The notes: generated by a model from the letters alone, not told the origin. Positions 34,961 to 44,722 are shown, counted from the stretch's first letter. The stretch is DNA of 64,000 bases from Clostridia bacterium (GCA_017622085.1 JAGARU010000124.1:1-64000), one strand, 5' to 3'. Numbers and translations are program-made.

Positions 34961-35623
34961 TTAAAGGGCAAGTGCCTTTTCGAGGATCGTTTGGTGAATG
35001 GCCTCGCGGGGGAGAATGCTGTTTTCGTCATAACAGCAGATCCGCTCCCAGCCAAGCCGCTCCGATACGTACAGAGCCGCCTCATAGCAGCGGTCCATGT
35101 ACTGGGGGTCTTTTTCGTGGATATCCATTTTCTGCCCCGTGGCTTCACTGCGTTGCTTGACCAGTTGCAGGGAGATCCGGGGCGCAACCTCCAGATAGAG
35201 GATTAGGTCGGGGGTGGGCAAGCCCAGCTTTCCCAGCTCAAAATCCCAGAGCCAGGCAAGAAAGTCCTCCCACTCCTCCTTTGGGAGCTTGGATATCTGA
35301 TGCACCGCATTGGCTGTGGTGTACCGATTAGCGATCAAGTACGTGTCCTCGTCCAGATAGTCCTTTTTCCAGTCGGTCACGTAGCTGACGTAGCGGTCGG
35401 CGGCATAAAACATGGAGGCCGCATAAGCATTGGTAGCAGAGGGAGAATCACCCAGCTTTCCGTCCAGATACATTTTTACAAGAGTGGAGCTTTCGCTGTC
35501 ATAGCAGGGAAAATCGATCATCCGGACCTTTTTGCCCATGGAACGGAGTGCATCGCACAAAAGCTGGGATTGGGTGCCCTTGCCGGAGCCGTCCAGGCCG
35601 TCAATGGTAATAAATTTGCTCAT
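34961..35623 (-). CDS. tmk: Thymidylate kinase
   Basis: 220 residues from ATG 35623. P-loop GLDGSGKGTQ, the DR motif in AADRYVS and ANRYTTANA, and a lid region with basic residues. Makes dTDP from dTMP. It has more spacing insertions than the typical E. coli enzyme, so another deoxynucleoside monophosphate kinase of the same fold is possible. It begins 20 bases after ftsK ends, in the same operon. Confidence 0.85.
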   Translation of the reverse strand: MSKFITIDGLDGSGKGTQSQLLCDALRSMGKKVRMIDFPCYDSESSTLVKMYLDGKLGDSPSATNAYAASMFYAADRYVSYVTDWKKDYLDEDTYLIANRYTTANAVHQISKLPKEEWEDFLAWLWDFELGKLGLPTPDLILYLEVAPRISLQLVKQRSEATGQKMDIHEKDPQYMDRCYEAALYVSERLGWERICCYDENSILPREAIHQTILEKALAL

Positions 35624-35643
35624 ACAATGTCCTTTCGGTATCA

Positions 35644-38600
35644 TCAGGAGACGGAATCGTCGTCCCGAAGAACCATTTCCTGATATTGCTGACGGGTAAT
35701 CAGAACCTCGCGAGGCTTTGCACCGTTGGCGGCGCTGACGTAGCCCATGGATTCCATACGGTCGATCAGCTTGGCCGCGCGGCCGTAGCCCAGCTCCAGT
35801 TTTCGCTGGATCAGGGAGGTAGAGATCTTACCGCTGTTCACAGCCAGCTCAAGGGCCGGGCGGAACATGGGGTCAAAGGCCTCGTCACCCTGCGAGTCAT
35901 TGTCGCTGTTTTTCGATTCCTTCTTGTTGTCGGGTACACAGCGCTCGGCCTCGCGCTCGATCTGCGCCATGACCTCGTCGCTGTATTCGGGCTGAACGCC
36001 GCCGGCCTTCAGGAAGCTGGTGATGGACTCAACCTCAGCCTCGCTGATGAAGGCGCCCTGTACACGAATGGGCTTGCCGGAGCCAACGGGGGCGTAAAGC
36101 ATATCGCCTCGTCCGATCAGCTTTTCCGCACCGGCAATGTCGATGATGGTACGGGAGTCGATCTGGGAAGCAGTGGTAAACGCAATTCGGGAGGGAATGT
36201 TACTCTTGATCAGACCGGTAATAACGTTTACCGAGGGACGCTGTGTGCCGATGATCAGGTGCATACCTGCGGCACGGGCCAGCTGGGCTAGACGGCAAAC
36301 GGATTCCTCCACCGCGTCGGGTGCGGTCATCATCAGATCCGCAAACTCGTCGATGATAATGACGATCTGGGGCAGGGGCTCCAGCTCCGGATCGGTGGCG
36401 GCAATCTCGTTAAAGCCCTGGATGTTACGCACGCCCACGCTCTCAATGAGGCTGAAGCGGCGATCCATCTCCGTTACCGCCCAGTGAAGGGCGCCGGCGG
36501 CCTTCTTTGCATCGCTGACCACGGGGATCAGAAGATGAGGAATGCCATTGTATACGTTAAGCTCAACCTTCTTCGGGTCGATCAGGATCAGCTTGACCTC
36601 GTCGGGGCGCGCTTTGTAAAGGATGCTGACGATCAAGCTGTTGATGCACACGGACTTACCCATACCGGTAGCACCGGCGATGAGCAGGTGGGGCATCTTG
36701 GCGATGTCAAAGTAGATAGGAGCACCGGCAACGTCCATACCGAGGGCGACGGTCACCTTGCTCTTTGCTTTGGTAAAGGAATCACCCTCCAAAAGACCGC
36801 GGATGTATACGGTTTCGGTGGCCTTGTTGGGTACCTCAATACCCACGGCGGCCTTGCCGGGAATGGGGGATTCAATACGGATGCCGCTGGTGGCCAGATT
36901 CAGTGCGATGTCATCCACCAGATTAGCGATGGAGCGCACGCGCGTGCCCGCCTCGGGGGCAAGCTCGTAGCGAGTAATGGTAGGACCGCGGGATACGTCA
37001 ATGATTTTGGTTTTTACGTTGAAGCTCTTCAAGGTCTCAACCAGCTTCAGCGCATTGTCCTGCAGCTCGGCCTTTACCGTTTCCGCATCCTTTTCGGAGG
37101 CGGGGTAGGGGAGCAGGTCGATGGGCGGGAAGAGATACGGGGGCGGATCGGCCTTTTTCACAGCCTTTTTTGGCTTCAGGTCACTGAGATCGCTCATCTC
37201 CTCACCCTCCGATTCCAGACCCAGCTTCAGACTGTCTTCTCCGGTGTGCTGGATTTCGTTTTTGGAGATCTTGTCGATCAGATCCGCATTATCCGGGTTT
37301 TCAAACAGGTTGCGCAGATCGATCTCACCCTCCGGCTGTGCCACGTCGATCTTTCCTCGGGGCATAGCGGGCGCTTCTACGGTCTTTTTGGGCGCCGCTT
37401 TCGTCTCGACGGGAGCGGGCTTTGCTTCGGCCGGCTTTACGGGCTCATCCATATCGAAGGGAGGAATGTCCTCGTCAAATACGGGCTTGGTTGCAGTTTG
37501 CTGGGCGGGTGCCTCGTGCTTTGCGGGCGGAGGCGTAACGATGGGCTCAGGCTCAGCGCTCACCTCGGGCGCCTTGTCGGCCACCGGGCGGGAGACGGGT
37601 GCCTCCGGCATGGGGATCGCCTGTTCGGCCACGGGCTCGGGTGCCTTCACAGACGTGGGCTCCGGACGCTTCACAGGCTCGGGGGCAGGTGCGGTTTTCT
37701 TTTTGTCTGCCAAGGGCTTTTTGGAAAGAAAATCGTTGTCGATCTTGTCAAGGAAGGAGAAGTCGATGGAGTCCTCCACCTCGGCTCTGCGCTTTTCCTC
37801 CTCGGTGCGGAAATCAAGAGAGGAATCCAAGGGATCTCTCTTTTTCGTATCCACCCGCTTTTCTGCGGTCTCGGTTTCCTTGAGCTTGTGGTTCAAGGGA
37901 TTCTTCCGGTTGCCGGAGGGGGCGGGGGCATTTCCGGTGGCCTGGGGATCGGTCAGATCCTCCGGCGCGCCGGGCAAAAGCTTCTTGTTGCTGTTTTTGC
38001 TGATGCGGTAGACGTTTACGTTAGCCTTGGAACGGCGTGCCGCCTCGGCGGCCTCTGCCTTTTCAGCAGCCTTGCGCTCCTTGCGCATTTTCAGCCCGTA
38101 AGCGGCAGAAATATACAGGGAACGGGGCGTTACGTCAAACATCTGCAGGAACATGGCCAAAAGAACGGCAAAAATAATGATCAGCGTACCGGCCGAACCG
38201 AAGCAGGTGCGGAGCACGGAGCCGAGAATGCCGCCGATCACGCCGCCGCCAATGGAATCTGCGCCCTCGGCAAAGAGGGTGGGAAGGCTGAAGCGGATCG
38301 CCCGTCCCGACAGGACGTCAATGACAACGGACACTAAAGAGACAGTGATGGCCGAGCAGATGATCTTTCGGCGCGCCACCTTTTTCTTGCGGTCGGCGTG
38401 CCACATAAATGCATGGTATACAACGAAAAAGGGAATGGTATAAGCACCGCCGGAGAACAAGCCCAGCAGTACCCGGTGGGTAAAGCTGCCAACCACACCA
38501 ACTTTGTCCTCTAAAATCAGGCAAAGGAACAGGAACAGTGACAGGAAGGTGAATACGTAGGGAACAATCTGGTAACGGAAGCTTTCCTTGTTTTCCTTCA

Positions 38601-38796
38601 CCTCCGGAACCACCTTGAACTGGATCTCCGGCTCGCTCTCCTGTTTGGGTGGAGGCGCATTTTCGGCTTTTGTCGATTTTTGACTGGAGCTGGTTTTCTT
38701 TTTGGTAGACTTTTTGGGTGTATCGTTTTCGAGAGGGATGTCCTCTACGAGATCGTCTTCAAATTCAATGCGACGGTTGTTCTTCTTTGCCGGCAT
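35644..38796 (-). CDS. ftsK: FtsK/SpoIIIE DNA translocase
   Basis: 1050 residues. About four membrane helices near residues 60-230, a Pro/Ala/Glu-rich linker, then the translocase motor: Walker A GATGMGKSVC, Walker B IVIIIDEFADLMM, and a C-terminal gamma winged helix (LIQRKLELGYGRAAKLIDRM) which reads orientation sequences. It pumps chromosome DNA through the septum in division or sporulation. ATG 38796 with AAGGAGGA upstream is chosen over a longer frame. Core gene. Confidence 0.95.
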   Translation of the reverse strand: MPAKKNNRRIEFEDDLVEDIPLENDTPKKSTKKKTSSSQKSTKAENAPPPKQESEPEIQFKVVPEVKENKESFRYQIVPYVFTFLSLFLFLCLILEDKVGVVGSFTHRVLLGLFSGGAYTIPFFVVYHAFMWHADRKKKVARRKIICSAITVSLVSVVIDVLSGRAIRFSLPTLFAEGADSIGGGVIGGILGSVLRTCFGSAGTLIIIFAVLLAMFLQMFDVTPRSLYISAAYGLKMRKERKAAEKAEAAEAARRSKANVNVYRISKNSNKKLLPGAPEDLTDPQATGNAPAPSGNRKNPLNHKLKETETAEKRVDTKKRDPLDSSLDFRTEEEKRRAEVEDSIDFSFLDKIDNDFLSKKPLADKKKTAPAPEPVKRPEPTSVKAPEPVAEQAIPMPEAPVSRPVADKAPEVSAEPEPIVTPPPAKHEAPAQQTATKPVFDEDIPPFDMDEPVKPAEAKPAPVETKAAPKKTVEAPAMPRGKIDVAQPEGEIDLRNLFENPDNADLIDKISKNEIQHTGEDSLKLGLESEGEEMSDLSDLKPKKAVKKADPPPYLFPPIDLLPYPASEKDAETVKAELQDNALKLVETLKSFNVKTKIIDVSRGPTITRYELAPEAGTRVRSIANLVDDIALNLATSGIRIESPIPGKAAVGIEVPNKATETVYIRGLLEGDSFTKAKSKVTVALGMDVAGAPIYFDIAKMPHLLIAGATGMGKSVCINSLIVSILYKARPDEVKLILIDPKKVELNVYNGIPHLLIPVVSDAKKAAGALHWAVTEMDRRFSLIESVGVRNIQGFNEIAATDPELEPLPQIVIIIDEFADLMMTAPDAVEESVCRLAQLARAAGMHLIIGTQRPSVNVITGLIKSNIPSRIAFTTASQIDSRTIIDIAGAEKLIGRGDMLYAPVGSGKPIRVQGAFISEAEVESITSFLKAGGVQPEYSDEVMAQIEREAERCVPDNKKESKNSDNDSQGDEAFDPMFRPALELAVNSGKISTSLIQRKLELGYGRAAKLIDRMESMGYVSAANGAKPREVLITRQQYQEMVLRDDDSVS

Positions 38797-38981
38797 CGGG
38801 CGTCCTCCTTGACTTTGCGAAATTGATATCCTGTGGAAAGCCCTCGGATCCGGCGTGGATCCACGGGCACATGCGCGCATAAAGATACACTATAAATATA
38901 TAATAACAGATTTCTACCAAAAAAACAATAGATTTCTTGCGGAAGGAAGAAAAAAAGACGGAACGGAAGGGAGATGAGAAG

Positions 38982-39368
38982 ATGCCGGGGGAAGGATTGG
39001 GTAACCGAGCCCGCTTTATGTTTGCCATGCTGGGGTGCGCCTTGGCCGGAGGGGTGAACGGATTGCTTGGCACGGGCGGCGGAATTTTGTTGGTGTGGCT
39101 GTTCACAAAAGTAATAAAGGCAGATGCCAAAGATGCCTTTGCTCAGTCTCTTCTGACGGTGATTCCCATGTCGCTGGTCAGCGGCTTTTCTTATCTGCAG
39201 GCGGAGAGCTTTTCTCTCTCACAGCTCCTTCCGTACTTGCTTCCAGCCGCGCTGGGAGGCGTTCTCGGTGCCTGGCTGACAGACCGTATCAACCCCCGTT
39301 TTCTCAAAATTATCTTCGGGGTTTTGGTGGTTTATTCGGGGGCACGAATGATTTTTGCAAAAGGCTAA
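38982..39368 (+). CDS. TSUP (TauE/SafE) half-transporter A
   Basis: 128 residues with about four membrane helices. GGVNGLLGTGGGILLVW is the first half-motif of sulfite/sulfonate exporters of the TauE/SafE (TSUP) family. A full transporter has two such halves in about 250 residues, so this is one half and the next gene supplies the other. AAGGGAG lies 8-14 bases before ATG 38982. Confidence 0.8.
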   Translation: MPGEGLGNRARFMFAMLGCALAGGVNGLLGTGGGILLVWLFTKVIKADAKDAFAQSLLTVIPMSLVSGFSYLQAESFSLSQLLPYLLPAALGGVLGAWLTDRINPRFLKIIFGVLVVYSGARMIFAKG

Positions 39369-39405
39369 AACCGAATTGTTTACATTTGTCGAAAACGGAG
39401 GGATC

Positions 39406-39786
39406 ATGCACCGCATCTTAATTTTTGCAATTGCCGTTCTTATGGGAATGGGCGTGGGCGGAGGAGGCCTCCTCGTTATTTATCTGGTGATGTTGCAAGG
39501 GGTGGAGCAGCTGACGGCACAGGGTATCAATCTGTTCTTTTTCGTAGCCTGCGCCTCCGCCTCCATGCTTATTCATTTGCGTCGCCGGAGGATCCGGTGG
39601 CATCTTCTGTGGGGAGCGATCCCCGGTTGTCTTGCCTCCTGGCTCACCTCCGGCGTGGCTGGTCGCATCCCCGCCCACACTCTCCGTGCCCTCTTCGGCG
39701 CACTCCTTTGCCTGTGCGGTCTTGCCGGTCTTTGGGGTGCCTTTTTTGGGAAAGCGGGGAAAAACAGGCAGAAAAGGGAAAAATGA
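39406..39786 (+). CDS. TSUP (TauE/SafE) half-transporter B
   Basis: 126 residues, four membrane helices, with MGMGVGGGGLLVIYLV and TAQGINLFFFV, the second TauE/SafE half. It begins 37 bases after half A with a GGAGGG site. The pair probably forms a heterodimeric anion or sulfur-compound exporter. The C-terminus is strongly basic. Confidence 0.8.
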   Translation: MHRILIFAIAVLMGMGVGGGGLLVIYLVMLQGVEQLTAQGINLFFFVACASASMLIHLRRRRIRWHLLWGAIPGCLASWLTSGVAGRIPAHTLRALFGALLCLCGLAGLWGAFFGKAGKNRQKREK

Positions 39787-39842
39787 CGGAAAACTCCACC
39801 GATTCATGGCGAAAAACTTCTAAAATTTCTTAGAAAAACCTA

Positions 39843-39871
39843 TTTACAAAATTATTATTATATGTTATAAT
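39843..39871 (+). promoter_or_regulatory. Promoter of rpsO
   Basis: TTTACA (39843-39848), 17 bases, TATAAT (39866-39871), giving a leader of about 110 bases that contains short self-complementary stretches. Confidence 0.75.
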
Positions 39872-39985
39872 TCCGAAGAAGAGTACCCGACACCCGGTTT
39901 TCGGAGCAAGGCCGCTGTGCGGCAGTTCACCCACCGATTGCTTGGTACGGGCCTCTTAAAAATATTTTATTATGAGGTGAAAATC

Positions 39986-40249
39986 ATGTTGAAAGAAGAA
40001 AAGCAGTCCATTATTGACCAGTACAAGACCCACGAAGGCGACACCGGTTCTCCCGAGGTTCAGATCGCGATCCTTTCCAGCCGCATCAAGTCTCTTACCG
40101 AGCACTTGAAGTCTAACCCCCACGACAACCACAGCCGTCGCGGCCTCTTCAAAATGGTTGGTCACAGACGCAACCTTCTTAACTATCTTGCAAAGATTGA
40201 CATTGAGCGCTACCGTGCAATCGTAGAGAAGCTCGGTCTTCGTAAGTAA
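39986..40249 (+). CDS. rpsO: Ribosomal protein S15
   Basis: 87 residues, standard S15 length. [28 protein letters not shown] and YLAKID are invariant S15 motifs; binds 16S rRNA and neighbouring proteins in the small subunit. GAGGTGA site before ATG 39986. Followed by pnp, as in many bacteria. Confidence 0.97.
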   Translation: MLKEEKQSIIDQYKTHEGDTGSPEVQIAILSSRIKSLTEHLKSNPHDNHSRRGLFKMVGHRRNLLNYLAKIDIERYRAIVEKLGLRK

Positions 40250-40262
40250 GATCAACGGAAAT

Positions 40263-40301
40263 GATTTGCACACGTCGCATAGCATACGGCGTGTGCAAAT
40301 C
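40263..40301 (+). terminator. Stem-loop after rpsO
   Basis: GATTTGCACACG / CGTGTGCAAATC with a 15-base loop; no T-run, so it may be an mRNA-stabilising or processing site. Confidence 0.5.
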
Positions 40302-40342
40302 GGTTTCTACCCTAAAACCCGCGCACCAAGAGGAATTAGCAG

Positions 40343-40380
40343 TTAAATAAGTGCCCGAGCTTCCTCGGACTTTTATTTAA
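40343..40380 (+). terminator. T-rich hairpin between rpsO and pnp
   Basis: Imperfect stem TTAAATAAGTGCCCGAG with CTCGGACTTTTATTTAA, ending in T/A-rich sequence. Possible attenuator or terminator. Confidence 0.5.
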
Positions 40381-40430
40381 GTGCTATATCCTCGGACGTG
40401 CGAGACAAACAAATAATACGGAGGATTAAC

Positions 40431-42548
40431 ATGTCTGAAAAAATGTTCGAAATGAAAACCTTTGACGGCTACAAGACCTACACCTATGAGCTGGCTGGCC
40501 GTCCCCTTGTAATTGAGACCGGTAAGATGGCCGGCCTCGCAAACGGCAGTGCATTGGTTCGTTACGGCGATACCGCCATCCTTGCCTGCGCTACCGCATC
40601 CGCAAAGCCCCGCGACGGAATTGATTTCCTTCCCCTCTCGGTTGACTATGAAGAAAGAATGTACGCGGTTGGCAGAATCCCCGGCGGCTACCTGAAGAGA
40701 GAGGGCAGACCTTCCGAGAAGGCGATCCTCACCTCCCGTGTAATCGACCGTCCCGTTCGTCCCCTGTTCCCCAAGGATCTTCGCAACGACGTAAACCTTT
40801 CTCTGACTGTTCTTTCCGTTGACCACGACTGCTCTCCCGAGATCACCGCTATGATCGGTGCATCCGTAGCCCTTTCCATCTCCGACATTCCGTGGAACGG
40901 CCCCATCGGTGGCTTGTTCATCGGTCAGGTAAACGGCAAGTTCGTTGTGAACCCTACCGCCGCTGAGCGCGCAGTCAGCACCCTTGAGCTTACCGTAGCC
41001 GCTTCTGAGAAGAAGGTCGTTATGATCGAGGCCGGTGCAAAGGAAGTATCCGACGAGGATATGTACGACGCAATCATGCTGGCTCACGAGGAGATCAAGA
41101 AGCTTCTTGTCTTCATCAACACCATCATCGCCGAGGTTGGTAAGCCCAAGTTTGCATACCCCTCCTGCGAGCTTGACCACGATATGTTCGACGAGATCTT
41201 CGCCTTCTGCGAGAAGGACGTTATGTTCGCACTGGACACCGACGACAAGACCGTAAGAGACGCAAGACTCCAGCCCATTACCGATCGCATTGCCGAGACC
41301 TTCACCGAGAAGTATCCCGACCTTGACGTGATCCTGCCCGAGCTCATCTACAAGATCCAGAAGAAGATCGTTCGCCGCTGGCTCCTTGAGGATGGCAAGC
41401 GCGTAGACGGTCGCCGTATGGATCAGATCCGTCCCCTGACTGCCGAGGTTGGTCTGATCAACCGCGTGCACGGTAGCGGTATGTTCACCCGTGGACAGAC
41501 TCAGGTTATGACCATTGCAACCCTTGGCCCCATCAGCGATTGCCAGATGCTTGACGGTATCGATGAGGAGACCTCCAAGAGATACATGCACCACTACAAT
41601 ATGCCCGGCTACTCCACCGGTGAAGCAAAGGCTTCCCGTAGCCCCGGACGCCGTGAGATCGGCCACGGTGCGCTGGCTGAGCGTTCCCTTATCCCCGTTC
41701 TTCCCTCCGTCGAGGAGTTCCCCTATGCCCTCCGTCTTGTGTCCGAGGTAATCAGCTCCAACGGTTCGACCTCTCAGGCCTCCGTTTGCGGCTCCACCCT
41801 CGCACTTATGGACGCCGGTGTTCCGATCAAGGCTCCCGTTGCCGGTATCTCCTGCGGTCTTATTACCGCTGAGAACGGAACCTGGACCACCATGATCGAC
41901 ATTCAGGGCCTTGAGGACTTCTACGGCGACATGGACTTCAAGGTTGCCGGTACTCATAAGGGTATCACCTCCATCCAGATGGACCTTAAGATCGACGGTC
42001 TTACCCCCGAGATCATCAAGGCCGCTCTTGAGAGCACCCACAAGGGTCGCGATGAGATCATCGATAAGGTAATTCTCGCCGCAATTCCCGCACCTCGCGC
42101 AGAGGTTTCCGAGTACGCTCCCAAGATGATCTCCATGAAGATCAACCCCGACAAGATCCGTGAGGTTATCGGCTCCGGCGGAAAGGTGATTCAGAAGATT
42201 GTTGCCGACACCGGCGCTAAGATCGACATTGAGGACGACGGCTCCGTATTCATCTCCGCTGTTGACAAGAACAGCATCGAGGCTGCTCGCCAGATCATTG
42301 CTAACATCGTATTCGAGCCCGAGGTTGGTGCTATCTATAACGCAAAGGTTACCAGAATCATCCCCATCGGCGCATTCGTTGAGTTCGCTCCCGGCCGTGA
42401 AGGTCTTGTACACATCTCCAAGCTCGATAAGAAGAGAGTAGAGAAGGTAGAGGACGTTTGCCAGGTAGGCGACGAGATGCTGGTTAAGTACCTCGGCACC
42501 GACGAGAAGGGAAGAATGAACCTTTCCCGCAAGGACGCCCTTCACTAA
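40431..42548 (+). CDS. pnp: Polynucleotide phosphorylase
   Basis: 705 residues from ATG 40431. Two RNase PH domains (about 15-230 and 310-540), with a KH domain (VIGSGGKVIQKIV) and an S1 domain (GAIYNAKVTRIIPIGAF) at the C-terminus. The catalytic motif region GISCGLI and DIQGLEDFYGDMDFKVAG are typical. Phosphorolytic 3' to 5' exonuclease in RNA decay. GGAGG ribosome binding site nine bases upstream. Essential core gene. Confidence 0.97.
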   Translation: MSEKMFEMKTFDGYKTYTYELAGRPLVIETGKMAGLANGSALVRYGDTAILACATASAKPRDGIDFLPLSVDYEERMYAVGRIPGGYLKREGRPSEKAILTSRVIDRPVRPLFPKDLRNDVNLSLTVLSVDHDCSPEITAMIGASVALSISDIPWNGPIGGLFIGQVNGKFVVNPTAAERAVSTLELTVAASEKKVVMIEAGAKEVSDEDMYDAIMLAHEEIKKLLVFINTIIAEVGKPKFAYPSCELDHDMFDEIFAFCEKDVMFALDTDDKTVRDARLQPITDRIAETFTEKYPDLDVILPELIYKIQKKIVRRWLLEDGKRVDGRRMDQIRPLTAEVGLINRVHGSGMFTRGQTQVMTIATLGPISDCQMLDGIDEETSKRYMHHYNMPGYSTGEAKASRSPGRREIGHGALAERSLIPVLPSVEEFPYALRLVSEVISSNGSTSQASVCGSTLALMDAGVPIKAPVAGISCGLITAENGTWTTMIDIQGLEDFYGDMDFKVAGTHKGITSIQMDLKIDGLTPEIIKAALESTHKGRDEIIDKVILAAIPAPRAEVSEYAPKMISMKINPDKIREVIGSGGKVIQKIVADTGAKIDIEDDGSVFISAVDKNSIEAARQIIANIVFEPEVGAIYNAKVTRIIPIGAFVEFAPGREGLVHISKLDKKRVEKVEDVCQVGDEMLVKYLGTDEKGRMNLSRKDALH

Positions 42549-42587
42549 TCCCCCGAAACGCTAAGGAAAATAAATAAGGAGGATAAA

Positions 42588-43925
42588 ATGAGCTACGAAA
42601 ACAACAACAACAATTCCCGCGAGTTCGACTTCGAGCGTGAGAACCGTTCCTCTTCGACCACCTCTCGCGAGGCAAACCGCTACAGAAAGAACCAGCAGAT
42701 GCAAAAGAACGAGACCCGTTCCGCACAGCACAGTTCTTCTGCTGTTTCCGTGGGCATGACCAAGCCCCCCATTAAGCCCAGCTTTATCATTGCGGCCGTA
42801 ACCATCTTTCTTGTGGTGGTTATTTCCGTCATCTTCATTATAAGAAGCCTGCCCGATTCCGTAGACACCACTCCCTCGGGAACCACTCCTGTGACCACAA
42901 CTCCCGCGCCCACGACTCCGGCACCTACTACTCCCGCACCCACCACTCCCGCACCTACCACTCCCGCGAATACAACTCCCGCAACCACCACTCCGGCAAC
43001 GACAACTCCTGCGACTACAACGCCTGCGGATACGGTTCCCGGTGATACCACTCCCGCGGATACGACTCCCGTAGATACGACCCCTGCAGAAACCACTCCT
43101 GCCGGTACCGAGCCTGTAACGCCTCCGGCACCCGCCCTTCGCGACGTGGTTTATCCCAACAGCTCTCTTAAGACCGGCCTTTTGGCGATGATCAACGCAT
43201 CCAATCCCGTAAGTGTTCCTGCTACGATGGAGGAGCTGGATCCGGAGCGGTATTGCCTTCTGTATGGCAAGCTCTCTAAAGTGGACGACAAGCGTGTAGC
43301 TGCGCTTCGCGATTCGTCTATAATGATTGAACGTACAACTCACGGTGCGCTGGATGCCATGCTTAGTGACTTTATTGTAGCAACCGGTGGTTTTAAAGCC
43401 GATACTGCTGTTCGTGTGGGTCAGCCGTTATTGTTTAAGACGATTGATATTTCTGATCCGACAAGCGAATTCGCACTCGGCACCGTTGTTCATTTCAAGG
43501 TTTGGAATGACCCTACCACCTTAACCCTTTCTGAGGCTGACGGCTACGAATGGCTCTATGAGCATGCCCACGAATACGGCTTTGTTCTTCGCTATCCCGA
43601 AGGCAAGGAAGAGATTACTGGTGAGCAGTACAATGACGGCATCTTCCGTTACGTTGGCGTTCCTCACGCAACCGCGATGCACAACCTTGAAATGTGCTAC
43701 GAGGAATACCTTGCCGCGCTTAAGACCACCTACACCGTAGAGAACCCCTATCAGGTTGCCTACGAAAATGTAGATACCGGCGAGCTTGAGTCCTACCTCA
43801 TCTACTACGTGTCTGCCGCAGACGGTGATAACACCAACATCCCCGTATACGCAGAGACTGAGGATGCCGCGATCGCCATTACCGGCGACGGCACAAACGG
43901 CTTTATCGTTACGATCACGGAATAA
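42588..43925 (+). CDS. Membrane-anchored VanY-like pseudoenzyme with Thr/Pro linker
   Basis: 445 residues: Asn/Arg-rich cytoplasmic start, one membrane helix (about 67-85), a long Thr/Pro linker (about 95-180), then a VanY-type fold. The sequence SEFALGTVVH (293-302) has the exact spacing of the family motif SxHxxGxAxD, but the zinc His is Phe295 and the Asp is His302. YNDGIFRYVG (348-357) matches YEPWHFRYVG, with the catalytic Glu replaced by Asn349 and zinc His by Ile352. So it likely binds the D-Ala or peptidoglycan substrate without cutting it. Follows pnp; GGAGG before ATG 42588. Confidence 0.8.
   Translation: MSYENNNNNSREFDFERENRSSSTTSREANRYRKNQQMQKNETRSAQHSSSAVSVGMTKPPIKPSFIIAAVTIFLVVVISVIFIIRSLPDSVDTTPSGTTPVTTTPAPTTPAPTTPAPTTPAPTTPANTTPATTTPATTTPATTTPADTVPGDTTPADTTPVDTTPAETTPAGTEPVTPPAPALRDVVYPNSSLKTGLLAMINASNPVSVPATMEELDPERYCLLYGKLSKVDDKRVAALRDSSIMIERTTHGALDAMLSDFIVATGGFKADTAVRVGQPLLFKTIDISDPTSEFALGTVVHFKVWNDPTTLTLSEADGYEWLYEHAHEYGFVLRYPEGKEEITGEQYNDGIFRYVGVPHATAMHNLEMCYEEYLAALKTTYTVENPYQVAYENVDTGELESYLIYYVSAADGDNTNIPVYAETEDAAIAITGDGTNGFIVTITE
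42875..43122 (+). repeat. Thr/Pro codon repeats in VanY-like gene
   Basis: Imperfect tandem units of about 15 bases (ACTCCCGCACCTACC-like) that encode TPAPT and TPADT blocks. A low-complexity linker prone to slippage. Confidence 0.8.
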
Positions 43926-43931
43926 TTATTT

Positions 43932-43957
43932 GGAGCGGAGTCGTGATCGACTCCGCT
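43932..43957 (+). terminator. Hairpin after VanY-like gene
   Basis: GAGCGGAGTCG / CGACTCCGCTC with TGAT loop and TCGTTTCT downstream; weak T-run. Confidence 0.6.
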
Positions 43958-43978
43958 CTCGTTTCTAAGGAGGAAATC

Positions 43979-44722
43979 ATGAAAGTTTTGGCAATTGGTA
44001 ACAGCTTTTCTCAGGATGCCTTTTTCTACCTGCATAAGATCGCAGAAGGCGCCGGCATGGATTTGACCTGCCTTGGTCTGTACATCGGCGGATGCCCCCT
44101 GTCGCGCCACGCGGAGAATATTAAAACTGGTGCAGATGCTTACCTTTATCAGAAGAACGGTGACGAGTCGGACTTCCGTAGCATTTCTGTTGCAGACGCC
44201 CTGGCGGAATGCGATTGGGATGTTGTGTCTCTCCAGCAGGTAAGCCACGATTCCGGTCTGTATGAAACCTATTTGCCCTACCTTGACGAGGTTGCTGATT
44301 TTGTTCGTGCCAAGTGTCCCGGCGCTAAGCTGGTGATCCACCAGACCTGGGCGTACGAGATTGACTCTCAGCATGGCGGCTTTGCAAACTACGATCGCGA
44401 CCAGGGTAAGATGTATAACTGTCTGGTGGCCGCTTACGATAAGGCGGCAGAACGCTTGAACGCAACGATCATTCCTGTCGGCACCGTGATCCAGACCCTC
44501 CGCACCACTCCCGCATTTGATTATGCAAACGGTGGCCTCTCTCTCTGTCGGGATGGCTTCCATTTGAGCATCCCTCAGGGACGCTACGCCGCAGGCTTGA
44601 CTTGGTTCGCCACCCTGACCGGCAAGTCCGCCCTCACCTCTGCCTTTGTGCCTGAGGGTGTCAGCGAGGAACAGGCCGATTGGATCAAGAAAACTGTAGA
44701 TTCCGTTGTTTTTGGCGCATAA
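43979..44722 (+). CDS. DUF4886/SGNH-family hydrolase
   Basis: 247 residues from ATG 43979 (AAGGAGGA upstream). SGNH signature: GNSFSQDAF (block I Ser), DVVSLQQVS (block II/III area), and DGFHLS with the Asp-His of block V near the C-terminus. The family includes carbohydrate esterases; the substrate is unknown and no signal peptide is seen. Sits between VanY-like and the T-box of valS. Confidence 0.8.
   Translation: MKVLAIGNSFSQDAFFYLHKIAEGAGMDLTCLGLYIGGCPLSRHAENIKTGADAYLYQKNGDESDFRSISVADALAECDWDVVSLQQVSHDSGLYETYLPYLDEVADFVRAKCPGAKLVIHQTWAYEIDSQHGGFANYDRDQGKMYNCLVAAYDKAAERLNATIIPVGTVIQTLRTTPAFDYANGGLSLCRDGFHLSIPQGRYAAGLTWFATLTGKSALTSAFVPEGVSEEQADWIKKTVDSVVFGA

Noticed and set aside
36484..38337. 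Long plus-strand frame opposite ftsK
   Set aside because: It mirrors the ftsK linker and motor. No ribosome binding site or motif; ftsK motifs on the minus strand are decisive.
40377..42545. Long open frame on the minus strand opposite pnp (about 720 codons)
   Set aside because: Composition and low complexity (Gly/Leu/Asp/Val-rich) show it is a shadow of the pnp codon bias. The plus-strand gene has all PNPase motifs.
42875..43122. Repeated 15-base units as a possible CRISPR array
   Set aside because: Units are imperfect, have no spacers and lie in frame in a Thr/Pro linker.
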